Shown here: piece by piece, positions 52,052 to 60,365 of the stretch
How positions within the stretch are numbered: the stretch's first letter is position 1
Layout: each line of letters opens with the position of its first letter
Assembly: GCF_014196715.1 (NCBI RefSeq)
Contig: NZ_JACIEF010000002.1
Span: 992,001-1,056,000 of the forward strand
From: Pedobacter zeae
Lineage (GTDB): Bacteria > Bacteroidota > Bacteroidia > Sphingobacteriales > Sphingobacteriaceae
DNA length: 64,000 bases
Reading direction: 5' to 3'
Notes under the pieces: generated by a model
Seen by the model: the letters and a program-made list of their open reading frames with translations, nothing else
Databases searched by the model: none
Told to the model about the DNA's origin: nothing
Program-made: the position numbers and the translations under genes

Positions 52052-53554
52052 ATGCTTAGAAAATTTGTTTCGCAAAACGCATTTTGGTGTGCTTTAATTA
52101 CTGTGGTTGGGCTTACAGCATCGTGTAAAAAGTCAAAAAATAGCCCTGATGCGGATGTTGGTGGTGAATCAAACGTGTTGCAAACACCAACCAACGATTG
52201 GGCATTACTGACTAAAGATTCGATTTTTTTATATGCCAAACAAACCTATTTCTGGAATGTAGGCATGCCTAATTATGATACGTTTAACCCAAGACAATAC
52301 AGCTCTAACAATGCCATCATTGCAGCATTAAAGGCTTTACCCAGCACCGGGGGCAAAGATAAATACTCTTTTATTGATGATGGATCTGTAGCCAGCCAGC
52401 TGAGCGGGGAAGGTGAGGATTACGGTTTTTCGGCTAATTTTGATGCCTCTGACCTGTTGAGGGTTAAATATGTTTACCCAGGCTCACCAGCCGATTTACA
52501 AGGCTTAAAGCGAGGTTACCAGTTGATTAAAGTAAATGGTGGTGGTACTTCCCGGTCGAGCGCTGATATAGCCAATTTAAACGCTTCCATATTCGGTGAT
52601 AATCCATCCATTTCATTAACTTTTGTAAAACCAGGTGGGGGTACACAGGATGTTGTAATTAACCGTGCAAGTTATAATATTAACCCGGTTTTATTTAAAA
52701 ATACCTATACGGTTGGCACAAAAAAAGTGGGTTACATCGTATTTAATAGTTTTACCACCAATGCTACCAGTGCGCTGGATGCTGCTTTTTCTAAATTTAC
52801 TACCGACGGCGTTACCGAGCTCGTGGTCGATTTAAGGTACAACGGTGGGGGCTCTGTTGCTACTTCCGAGTTGTTTACAAACTTAATTGCGCCATCTGCA
52901 CAAAACGGTAAAATTATGTACACCACCTATTGGACTAAAACCATGCAGGATGGAAATGCCACCATTTTACAAAACCAGAAATTTTATGCCAAGGGCAACG
53001 ATGGTGTAACCAGGCTTTATTCGTATTTCGATTATTCTTATAAACCTACTATGGCTGCTGGTAACCAGGAAACTTTTGCCAAACGTGGTGGTTTAAACGG
53101 ATTAACGCGGGTTTATTTCCTGGTTAGTGGTGGTACAGCTTCTGCCAGCGAGTTATTAATCAATAATTTAAAACCGGTAGTAGATGTAAAGTTAATCGGT
53201 AAAACCACTTATGGTAAACCGGTGGGCTTCTTCTCGATACGTATTGATAAAAACGATTTATACATTCCGCAGTTTCAAACCAAAAATCAGTTAGATCAGG
53301 GCGATTATTTTGCCGGTATGACTGTTGATAAAGATGTTGCTGATGATTTGACGAAAGATTTTGGCGACCCATCAGAGAAAATGCTAGCCCAGGCTTTATA
53401 CTATTCTGCGAACAACAACTTCTCTGCACTGGCTAAAGATAATGCAATTAGCAGTACTTCGGGCATGGCCAGACAACAAATCGATGCCGCTAACGAAAAG
53501 CTCAATCATGAGTTTAAAGGGATGGTTGAAACCAGGAAGCTGAGATTAAAATAA
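52052..53554 (+). CDS. S41-family C-terminal processing peptidase, lipoprotein
   Basis: The 500 residues begin with a lipoprotein signal (lipobox LTASC, Cys near residue 25). The N-terminal helical region is followed by a PDZ domain (about 130-200, YPGSPADLQGLKRGYQLIKVNG as a block) and the S41 catalytic domain with VVDLRYNGGGS and the nucleophile region VSGGTASASELLINNL (about 355-370). It would act in the periplasm or at the outer membrane. It ends at a strong terminator. Confidence 0.88.
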   Translation: MLRKFVSQNAFWCALITVVGLTASCKKSKNSPDADVGGESNVLQTPTNDWALLTKDSIFLYAKQTYFWNVGMPNYDTFNPRQYSSNNAIIAALKALPSTGGKDKYSFIDDGSVASQLSGEGEDYGFSANFDASDLLRVKYVYPGSPADLQGLKRGYQLIKVNGGGTSRSSADIANLNASIFGDNPSISLTFVKPGGGTQDVVINRASYNINPVLFKNTYTVGTKKVGYIVFNSFTTNATSALDAAFSKFTTDGVTELVVDLRYNGGGSVATSELFTNLIAPSAQNGKIMYTTYWTKTMQDGNATILQNQKFYAKGNDGVTRLYSYFDYSYKPTMAAGNQETFAKRGGLNGLTRVYFLVSGGTASASELLINNLKPVVDVKLIGKTTYGKPVGFFSIRIDKNDLYIPQFQTKNQLDQGDYFAGMTVDKDVADDLTKDFGDPSEKMLAQALYYSANNNFSALAKDNAISSTSGMARQQIDAANEKLNHEFKGMVETRKLRLK

Positions 53555-53571
53555 TGAACTCATATCGTTTT

Positions 53572-53611
53572 AAAATGGCCAGATTTGTAGTTCGAATCTG
53601 GCCATTTTTTA
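53572..53611 (+). terminator. Terminator after the S41 peptidase gene
   Basis: Perfect 14-bp stem AAAATGGCCAGATT/AATCTGGCCATTTT, 9-nt loop, T tail. Confidence 0.9.
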
Positions 53612-53700
53612 TATAATTATTACACAAAACGAATACATTGGGGTTGCTTTTTTTATAAAAATTTGATAAGCTTGTTAAACATTAATCGTTAAAGAGACAC

Positions 53701-53967
53701 ATGCCGATAGAAATTGTAGAAAAAGAACATATCAGTTATTTAAATATCATTAATGCAAAGGAAGATCATTCTGATGAGCTGCAGAGCAAACTTAACAGAG
53801 CGCAAAGGCTTGGCAATGAATTTAAATCAAAAGCCGTAATTACTTTTAATACTACCATTGGTCCAAAACGCGTTGATACCACAGTTTGGGCAGTAACCGA
53901 GAGCTATATACAATTGAAAAACAATATTCATATTCCATTAAAAAGTTTAATCGATATCGATTTTTAA
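53701..53967 (+). CDS. Conserved hypothetical protein
   Basis: The 88 residues are charged and soluble: an N-terminal helical half (NAKEDHSDELQSKLNRAQRLG) and a beta-rich C-terminal half (AVITFNTTIGPKRVDTTVWAV ... IPLKSLIDIDF, cited as blocks). It lacks membrane or signal features. It lies 51 bp upstream of dprA on the same strand. I do not recognise the family. Confidence 0.72.
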   Translation: MPIEIVEKEHISYLNIINAKEDHSDELQSKLNRAQRLGNEFKSKAVITFNTTIGPKRVDTTVWAVTESYIQLKNNIHIPLKSLIDIDF

Positions 53968-54018
53968 GCTTGCTTTAAGGAAATAAATCATCCCGCATTT
54001 ATTTAACCTTATCAGATT

Positions 54019-55113
54019 ATGAGCACGCTGCATAAAATTGCCTTAACTTTTATCAAATCTATTGGCCCCGTAACGGCCAAAAACCTTCTTGCCTATTGTG
54101 GAAGTGCCGAGAATATATTTTTGGCAGGTAAAAAACAGCTTTTACAGATTCCGGGTGTTGGAGAGAAAACAATCGAAGCCATTCGCGGTTCCGATGCCCT
54201 GTTAAGGGCCAGGCAAGAATTGGATTTTATTGAAAAACACGGGATAGAAGTATTGTTCTTTTCAGACGAGAAATACCCTAAAAGATTAAAAAATTGTATC
54301 GATTCGCCGGTATTGCTTTACGCCAAGGGTACCGTAGATTTTAACCACCCGCGTATCATCAGCATTGTTGGAACCCGTAATGCAACTAACTACGGAAAAA
54401 ACCTCTGTAAGGAGCTTTGCGAAGTTTTAGCGCCCTACAATGTTCTGATCGTTAGTGGCCTGGCGTATGGAATAGATGTAACAACCCATAAAGAATGCCT
54501 GGTAAATCATATCCCAACTGTTGGGGTTCTTGGTCATGGTTTAGACCGGATGTATCCAAAAATTCACAAAACAGTTGCCCAGAAAATGGTGTTGAATGGA
54601 GGCCTGCTTACCGAGTTTCCGATCCTGACCAATCCCGACCGGACTAATTTTCCACAAAGAAACAGGATTATTGCAGGGATTGCAGATGCTACCATTGTGG
54701 TTGAAGCATCAATAAAAGGAGGTGCCTTAATTACCGCCGAAATTGCAAATTCTTATCATAAGGATGTATATGCTTTTCCGGGTAGAACCAACGATGTTTT
54801 TTCGGAAGGCTGTAATTTCCTGATTAAAACCAACAGAGCAGGCTTAATTCATAACGCTCATGATTTGATTTATTATCTAGGCTGGGACGATGAACTGAAA
54901 GAAAAGAAAAAGGAGACGCAAACTGTGTTACAGCTTAGTCTTACCCCTAACGAACAACGGGTTGTTGATGCATTGCAAAACGGTCAGCTGTCTATAGACG
55001 AGCTTTGCATTCAATTGAATATGCAACAAAGTAAACTGGCCATTGTGGTCCTTACATTAGAGATGCAGGGGATCATTGTTTCTTTGCCGGGGAAAATTTA
55101 TAAATTGGTATAA
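54019..55113 (+). CDS. dprA: DNA-processing protein DprA (Smf)
   Basis: The 364 residues protect incoming single-stranded DNA and load RecA during natural transformation. Helix-hairpin-helix at the start (IPGVGEKTIEAIRG), then the Rossmann fold: GTRNATNYG, VSGLAYGIDVTTHKE, GVLGHGLDRMYP, FPQRNRIIAGIADATIVVEA and GALITAEIA, and a C-terminal winged helix. Presence suggests competence potential, although dprA is widespread. Confidence 0.93.
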   Translation: MSTLHKIALTFIKSIGPVTAKNLLAYCGSAENIFLAGKKQLLQIPGVGEKTIEAIRGSDALLRARQELDFIEKHGIEVLFFSDEKYPKRLKNCIDSPVLLYAKGTVDFNHPRIISIVGTRNATNYGKNLCKELCEVLAPYNVLIVSGLAYGIDVTTHKECLVNHIPTVGVLGHGLDRMYPKIHKTVAQKMVLNGGLLTEFPILTNPDRTNFPQRNRIIAGIADATIVVEASIKGGALITAEIANSYHKDVYAFPGRTNDVFSEGCNFLIKTNRAGLIHNAHDLIYYLGWDDELKEKKKETQTVLQLSLTPNEQRVVDALQNGQLSIDELCIQLNMQQSKLAIVVLTLEMQGIIVSLPGKIYKLV

Positions 55114-55342
55114 TCATAAATTACCAGAGGGTGGTGGAGAGAACATGCTGATGCCCTGATTTCTCCATGTGGATACCCCCGATCTGAACCACAAGCTTAT
55201 TACCGGAATGGTATTTTGCCCAATAATCAATCTATAATGCCTATCATAATTATAGATTATGGAATTAAATTCTTTAAATTTTTATTTTTTAAAATTATGT
55301 TTTAAATAAAATATAGTTTATAAAATACTTAATGCCATTGCT

Positions 55343-55350
55343 TAATTTTG
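55343..55350 (+). promoter_or_regulatory. -7 element of the CBS-domain cysteine synthase gene
   Basis: TAATTTTG ends 4 nt before the ATG at 55355, as at lolD, so this mRNA may also be leaderless. The gap upstream (55114-55342) is AT-rich with nothing else recognised. Confidence 0.5.
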
Positions 55351-55354
55351 TGAC

Positions 55355-56716
55355 ATGTGGTACAATAATATTTTAGAAACCATTGGCAATACACCATTGG
55401 TTAAATTAAATACGATAACAAAGGGAGTTCCAGGAACAATCCTAGCGAAAATAGAAACAACCAATCCGGGCAACTCGATTAAAGACCGGATGGCGGTTAA
55501 AATGATCGAAGATGCCGAGAAAAGCGGTAAGTTAAAACCAGGCGGGACAATTATTGAAGGAACATCAGGAAATACAGGTATGGGCTTGGCTATGGCAGCC
55601 ATTATTAAAGGCTATAAATGTATTTTTACCACAACTGATAAACAATCAAAAGAGAAAGTAGATGCTTTGCGTGCCTTTGGTGCAGAAGTGATCGTTTGTC
55701 CGACTAACGTTGAACCCGAAGATCCCCGTTCATACTATTCTGTTTCTTCGCGTTTGGAACGCGAGGTTCCGAATTCGTGGAAACCCAATCAATATGATAA
55801 CTTAGCTAACTCGCAGGCCCATTATGAGCAAACCGGGCCCGAGATATGGGAACAGACAGAAGGTAAAATTACTCATTTGGTGGTAGGTGTAGGTACCGGC
55901 GGCACCATTTCCGGAACTGGGAAGTATTTGAAAGAGAAAAATCCAAATATTAAAGTTTGGGGCATTGATACCTATGGTTCGGTTTTCAAAAAATATAAAG
56001 AAACCGGCATATTTGACAAGGATGAAATTTATCCTTATATCACCGAAGGGATTGGTGAAGATTTTCTTCCGGCAAACGTAAATTTTGATGTAATCGACCT
56101 GTTTGAAAAAGTTACTGATAAAGATGCCGCATTAATGACCCGCGATATTGCGCGTAAAGAAGGGATTTTTGTAGGCAACTCTGCCGGTGCTGCTATTGGC
56201 GGCTTAATTCAGTTAAAAGATAAATTAAAGCCCGAAGACGTGGTAGTGGTCATTTTTCACGACCACGGCAGTCGTTACATGGGTAAAATGTATAATGAAG
56301 ACTGGTTGCGCGAGCGTGGGTTCTTGCAAGATGAAAAATTAACGGCCAAATCAATCCTGGCTAAAAAGGAGAGTACCGAAATTGTAACACTTGATGCACA
56401 GAAAACTGTATTGGAGGCGATCAATACCATTAAATCGATGAATATATCGCAAATTCCGGTAACCCAACAGGGAATGATTGTAGGTAAGGTTGCCGAAAGT
56501 GATATTTTATCGGCACTGCTCGAAAATCCGGGCTTAAAATCGGCACCGATTTCAGAAATTATGACGGCTACTTTCTCTTTTGTTGATTTGAACACCTCAA
56601 TTGATAAAATTTCTTCATTGATTAACAAAGAAAATTCTGCTGTATTGGTTGAAGATGAATCAGGTAGGATCGAGATCATTACCCAGTATGATATTATTAA
56701 TGCGATATCAGGGTAG
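55355..56716 (+). CDS. Cystathionine beta-synthase/cysteine synthase with C-terminal CBS pair
   Basis: The 453 residues start with a PLP-dependent fold of the CysK/CBS type (ETIGNTPLVKLN; PLP lysine Lys43 in NPGNSIKDR; EGTSGNTGMGLA; phosphate-cup GVGTGGTISGTG; SAGAAIGG) and end with two CBS domains (about 335-453). Such proteins make cystathionine from serine and homocysteine, or cysteine from O-acetylserine; sequence alone does not decide. The CBS pair may bind an adenine nucleotide and regulate activity. Confidence 0.88.
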   Translation: MWYNNILETIGNTPLVKLNTITKGVPGTILAKIETTNPGNSIKDRMAVKMIEDAEKSGKLKPGGTIIEGTSGNTGMGLAMAAIIKGYKCIFTTTDKQSKEKVDALRAFGAEVIVCPTNVEPEDPRSYYSVSSRLEREVPNSWKPNQYDNLANSQAHYEQTGPEIWEQTEGKITHLVVGVGTGGTISGTGKYLKEKNPNIKVWGIDTYGSVFKKYKETGIFDKDEIYPYITEGIGEDFLPANVNFDVIDLFEKVTDKDAALMTRDIARKEGIFVGNSAGAAIGGLIQLKDKLKPEDVVVVIFHDHGSRYMGKMYNEDWLRERGFLQDEKLTAKSILAKKESTEIVTLDAQKTVLEAINTIKSMNISQIPVTQQGMIVGKVAESDILSALLENPGLKSAPISEIMTATFSFVDLNTSIDKISSLINKENSAVLVEDESGRIEIITQYDIINAISG

Positions 56717-56719
56717 GGG

Positions 56720-56761
56720 GATGTAAGATGGAAAATGTGGGATGGAAGCTGTAAGCTCCGC
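56720..56761. repeat. GATGTAA/GATGGAA heptamer array
   Basis: Six consecutive 7-mers, GATGTAA, GATGGAA, AATGTGG, GATGGAA, GCTGTAA and GCTCCGC, starting 3 bp after the CBS gene stop. Confidence 0.85.
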
Positions 56762-56765
56762 ACTC

Positions 56766-56874
56766 GTCTTCCTGAACTTGTTTCAGGATCTTATCGCATG
56801 GAAGATGCTGACCACGCACTAGCTACAAGATAATTGGAAATACTATTCTACTTGTAAAATAAATTCAGCATGAC
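56766..56874. repeat. MITE-like element, second copy
   Basis: Left end GTCTTCCTGAA with internal hairpin CCTGAA-CTTGT-TTCAGG, right end TTCAGCATGAC. Same ends as 42443-42516, with a longer unrelated middle. Confidence 0.7.
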
Positions 56875-56996
56875 AATTTGTAAATTATTGATTGTTGATC
56901 GGGATTTGTAATCCCGACCGCTTAAATCTCGATTAGCAAGGTAATACCGATTGATAGGCTTTCGATCTGTAAAATCGCTGAACAATAAAATTTTTA

Positions 56997-57034
56997 GAAT
57001 GGCCATAAGTTGTTAACTTGTGGCCATTCTTTTT
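56997..57034 (+). terminator. Strong terminator hairpin just before a gene start
   Basis: GAATGGCCATAAGTT and AACTTGTGGCCATTC pair almost fully and are followed by TTTTT. The next ATG is at 57041, only 6 nt later. It may be the end of the upstream transcript or an attenuator. Confidence 0.78.
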
Positions 57035-57040
57035 ATAAAT

Positions 57041-57637
57041 ATGACAACGCTCAAAGAAATCTTATCAACTAAAACAGATCAACAATTAAGGTATTATTTA
57101 GATCACGTAGATAAACATACTTCGGATGGAGTAAGGGCAGCCCTTGCAGAATTAAAAAATAGAAATGCAGAATTACCCGAAGGCATCGATGAGTTGATAG
57201 AAGAGAAGATCAGGTTAAAAGAGAGTATCAATTATGACAGTTTAAGAGGCTGGAAAAGAAACGTAGTTAAAGATATTGATGCCCCGGAGTACTATTCTCA
57301 AACTGCAATTTATGTGTTTTCAATTCTTTTTTCTGTGCTTTTTGGTTCTGTGATGCTGGCAATTAACTTGAAAAATGCTGGAAAACGATGGGGTACACCT
57401 ATTTTTTTCGGATTGTTATTTACGTTTGGTCAAATTAATCTGATGGAATTTGTTCCACATCCGTCAATGGGAATTTCTCTCATTATTAATGCGTTGGGAG
57501 TAATTATAATGTATCAATTCTTTTGGAATAGAAGTCTAGGAAAGGATACCAAATACAGAGCCAAGCCAATCTGGATTCCGCTAATTATCGGTATATTATT
57601 AATCGTGCCATTGGCATACTTTGCTGGGAAAGGCTAA
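57041..57637 (+). CDS. Hypothetical membrane protein
   Basis: The 198 residues start at MTTLKEILSTKTDQQLRYYLDHV (a soluble helical N-terminus of about 70 residues), followed by four membrane helices (about 89-106, 121-137, 143-160, 177-194). The start at 57041 is chosen because the earlier ATG at 57020 lies inside the terminator hairpin. Family not recognised. Confidence 0.7.
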   Translation: MTTLKEILSTKTDQQLRYYLDHVDKHTSDGVRAALAELKNRNAELPEGIDELIEEKIRLKESINYDSLRGWKRNVVKDIDAPEYYSQTAIYVFSILFSVLFGSVMLAINLKNAGKRWGTPIFFGLLFTFGQINLMEFVPHPSMGISLIINALGVIIMYQFFWNRSLGKDTKYRAKPIWIPLIIGILLIVPLAYFAGKG

Positions 57638-57754
57638 AAAAATACCAATATATTTCACTCAGACGTTTTATTTATATCTATTAGTCTGATAAGATAATTT
57701 TCGGCCTGCGAATTTACCGTGAGATTGCTTTATACTCGCAATGGTGACAAATAA

Positions 57755-57785
57755 AAACGCCAGCTTAATTTTTATGCTGGCGTTT
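57755..57785 (-). terminator. Terminator of murA
   Basis: Perfect stem AAACGCCAGC/GCTGGCGTTT; on the minus strand it is followed by a T-rich run. Confidence 0.82.
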
Positions 57786-57786
57786 C

Positions 57787-57866
57787 GCTTTATGCTTTAG
57801 TCTTTAAGCTTTGGTCTTTTTCAGCTTTTAAACCTTCTACCTTCCGCCTCTAAACCTTCAACCTTT
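57787..57866. repeat. Heptamer array in the murA 3' untranslated region
   Basis: Units GCTTTAT, GCTTTAG, TCTTTAA, GCTTTGG, TCTTTTT (57787-57821), then AACCTTC, TACCTTC, CGCCTCT and AACCTTT words up to the murA stop codon. As at sucC, the array fills the space between stop and terminator. Confidence 0.8.
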
Positions 57867-59190
57867 AATGACTAGGCGCATCAGCATTTACACGCTTAAT
57901 CTGCGCACCCAGGGCACGTAAACGGGTATCGATATCCTGGTAACCGCGTTCAATCTGTTCGATGTTATAAATGGTCGATTTGCCTTCTGCTGATAAGGCT
58001 GCGATTAATAAGGAAACACCGGCCCTGATATCAGGAGAAGTCATGCTAATCCCACGAAGTTTGTATTTTTTATCAATGCCGTTAACCGTAGCGCGGTGCG
58101 GATCGCAAAGGATAATCTGCGCACCCATATCAATCAGCTTATCCACGAAGAATAAGCGGCTTTCGAACATTTTCTGGTGGATTAACACGTTTCCTTTAGC
58201 TTGTGTGGCTACTACTAAAACAATACTCAGCAGGTCAGGGGTAAAACCTGGCCATGGAGCGTCAGCAATGGTTAAGATCGATCCATCGATAAAGGTTTCA
58301 ATTTCGTAATGTTTTTGAGATGGAACATAGATATCATCACCGCGGCGCTCTAATTTTATACCCAGCTTTTTGAAAACTTCCGGTATTACACCAAGCTCAT
58401 CATAACAAACATTTTTAATGGTAATTTCTGATTCCGTCATGGCGGCCATCCCAATGAAAGAACCGATCTCGATCATATCTGGCAACATCCTATGCTCGGT
58501 ACCACCTAAAACTTTAACTCCCTCAATGGTTAAAAGGTTAGAGCCGATACCCGAAATTTTGGCACCCATCCGGTTAAGCATTTTACAAAGCTGCTGTAAA
58601 TAAGGTTCGCAGGCCGCATTATAAATGGTGGTGGTACCTTTAGCTAAAACTGCTGCCATTACAATGTTTGCCGTGCCGGTTACAGATGCTTCATCTAACA
58701 GGATGTAAGCACCCTGTAAATTGGTGGCATCAACGTTAAAGAAAGCTTTTTTGCTGTCATAAACAAATTTGGCACCTAATTTTTCAAAACCGATAAAGTG
58801 GGTATCCAATCTTCTGCGTCCGATTTTATCGCCCCCTGGTTTTGGGATTGCTGCTTTACCAAAACGGGCCAATAAAGGACCAACAATCATAATCGAACCG
58901 CGTAGACCGCCACCTTTCGATTTAAAAGTATCCGATTCAAAGAAATTCAAATCAATATTTTTAGCTTCAAAAGTATAGGTATCTTTATTAATCCGCTCAA
59001 TGATTACCCCTAAATCGCCAAGTAATTCAATCAGTTTGTTTACATCCTTAATGTCAGGAATATTGCTGATGGTTATTTTCTTTTCGGTAAGCAGTACAGC
59101 CGATAGAATCTGCAACGCCTCATTCTTGGCTCCCTGAGGGGTAATTTCGCCTTTTAATTTAATTCCGCCTGTTATTTCAAATGCGTTCAT
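57865..59190 (-). CDS. murA: UDP-N-acetylglucosamine 1-carboxyvinyltransferase (Asp-type active site)
   Basis: First committed step of peptidoglycan synthesis: transfer of enolpyruvate from PEP to UDP-GlcNAc. The 441 residues start at MNAFEITGGIKLKGEI; the ATG at 59214 is upstream of the family start. Lys22 (QGAKNEAL) is conserved. The active-site loop reads PGGDKIGRRRLD, with Asp121 at the position of E. coli Cys115. Since fosfomycin alkylates that Cys, this enzyme should be intrinsically resistant. Fold landmarks LRGSIMIVGPLLARFG and DMIEIGSFIG are present. Confidence 0.95.
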   Translation of the reverse strand: MNAFEITGGIKLKGEITPQGAKNEALQILSAVLLTEKKITISNIPDIKDVNKLIELLGDLGVIIERINKDTYTFEAKNIDLNFFESDTFKSKGGGLRGSIMIVGPLLARFGKAAIPKPGGDKIGRRRLDTHFIGFEKLGAKFVYDSKKAFFNVDATNLQGAYILLDEASVTGTANIVMAAVLAKGTTTIYNAACEPYLQQLCKMLNRMGAKISGIGSNLLTIEGVKVLGGTEHRMLPDMIEIGSFIGMAAMTESEITIKNVCYDELGVIPEVFKKLGIKLERRGDDIYVPSQKHYEIETFIDGSILTIADAPWPGFTPDLLSIVLVVATQAKGNVLIHQKMFESRLFFVDKLIDMGAQIILCDPHRATVNGIDKKYKLRGISMTSPDIRAGVSLLIAALSAEGKSTIYNIEQIERGYQDIDTRLRALGAQIKRVNADAPSH

Positions 59191-59290
59191 ATATCTTGTA
59201 GTAGTTAGTAGCAAGTATCAAACATCAGTGTCAAGATTGGTCAGATATTTAACCTTCTGCCTTTTTACCTTCTGTCTTTTACCTTTTCCT
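59191..59290. repeat. Heptamer-type arrays between DUF4290 gene and murA
   Basis: GTAGTAG, TTAGTAG and GTATCAA-like words lie next to the murA start, and AACCTTC, TGCCTTT, TGTCTTT, TACCTTT words (59251-59286) lie at the end of the DUF4290 gene. Confidence 0.7.
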
Positions 59291-59974
59291 TTAATATTTA
59301 GATTTATTGTTGTTGTTACGTTGACGGTTATTGTTGTTCTGACGGTTTTTTCCGTTGTTGTTATTGTTGTTGCTCCTGCCGCGGTTATTGTTGTTATTAT
59401 TGTTTTGACGCGAATTTTGAGCCCTGAATTCAACTTTAGCTAAGTTAACACCTTCATCAAGCGATAATAATCCACCCGAAAGGTATTTTAAATCCTTAAT
59501 GATGGTATCGTCACTCACATTGTCTTTATTCCAGGTAACGTAAGCCATTTTCATAAAATTTGCAATGCTCTGTACCATGGCCTTTTTAATTTCGGGATCT
59601 TCTTCGCGCATGGCCTTTTCAATCAGGTTTTCAACCGTTTTGCCATAATGTTTATAGGTAATGCGTTGTTGAGGGTAAGCCAATGGCTCCGGTTTGATAA
59701 AGGCATTTTCTTCCAATGGCTTTGGATAGGGGCTGTCTACATCAATTTTATAGCCCGAAATAATGTGGAGGTGATCCCACAGTTTGTGTTTAAAATCGGC
59801 AACATCACGTAGGTGCGGTTGCAAAAATCCCATCAGGTCTATTACGGCCTGGGCATATTTATTACGTTCTTCAATGGTTGGTAATTCGCATATATACTTT
59901 ACCATGTTCTGTACGTTGCGGCCATACTCCGATAAAATTAAATGGCTACGCGTGGTGTTATAGTCAAAACTCAT
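59291..59974 (-). CDS. DUF4290 protein with Asn/Arg-rich tail
   Basis: The 227 residues: an ordered N-terminal DUF4290 domain (about 1-180, YNTTRSHLILSEYGRNVQNM; FLQPHLRDVADFKHKLWDH; PLAYPQQRITYKHYGK) and a low-complexity tail (187-227) with 23 Asn, 6 Arg and 3 Lys. The domain is conserved in Bacteroidota with unknown function. The basic, Asn-rich tail looks like an RNA-binding or condensate-forming segment; that is inference. On the minus strand a -7 box TATCTTTG is at 60091-60098, about 117 nt before the start. Confidence 0.83.
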   Translation of the reverse strand: MSFDYNTTRSHLILSEYGRNVQNMVKYICELPTIEERNKYAQAVIDLMGFLQPHLRDVADFKHKLWDHLHIISGYKIDVDSPYPKPLEENAFIKPEPLAYPQQRITYKHYGKTVENLIEKAMREEDPEIKKAMVQSIANFMKMAYVTWNKDNVSDDTIIKDLKYLSGGLLSLDEGVNLAKVEFRAQNSRQNNNNNNNRGRSNNNNNNGKNRQNNNNRQRNNNNKSKY

Positions 59975-60365
59975 GTATAGATAAATTAATGGATAAATAT
60001 TCCGGCGATACGAATTATGAAATAACCAGAAGAGTTTAGGTTATGAATTCACCGAAATGTCTATTGCCGGACTTTTCGTTATTGTGTTGTCAAAGATAAT
60101 TCTTTTAATGACAAAAGAGATTGTTTTTTATTTTTTTTGAAAAACGAACGGTTTGTAGTTCTTGGCTTCTTCAGCCCCGTTATTCGCTGTAGTCCCGATG
60201 AAGCACCGGGAGCTGCCGCTACTACCGGGTTTATTTAACTGTGGATAGTGCTGGTCGGGAAAACCTTTCCAGCGCCAATTCGTTGGTAAATCTGTGCTTC
60301 CACGAACAAATATCTAAACTGTTTATTAGCTTTAATGTCCTTAATTCCTGAGTGGCAGAAGAAAT
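59975..60365. other. 391-bp gap upstream of DUF4290
   Basis: It holds the DUF4290 -7 box (60091-60098, minus strand). A GC-rich repeat fragment at about 60190-60230 includes CCCGATGAAGCACCGGG and CTACTACCGGG, with partly complementary arms. No gene is seen. Confidence 0.6.

Larger units (their letters stand above)
56717..57040. other. Gap after the CBS gene: heptamer array and MITE-like repeat
   Basis: It holds six in-register 7-mers (56720-56761), a MITE-like element (56766-56874) and a terminator hairpin (56997-57034), all listed separately. The remainder is AT-rich. No gene is seen. Confidence 0.75.

Noticed and set aside
52160..53554. Possible classical CtpA-type C-terminal processing protease
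   Set aside because: The S41 catalytic domain is clear, but the lipobox and helical N-terminal region fit the Bacteroidetes lipoprotein group better, so no ctpA symbol is given.
59228..59443. Plus-strand open frame rich in Val and Ile with membrane-like character
   Set aside because: It is the antisense reading of the Asn-rich tail of the DUF4290 gene and has no independent support.
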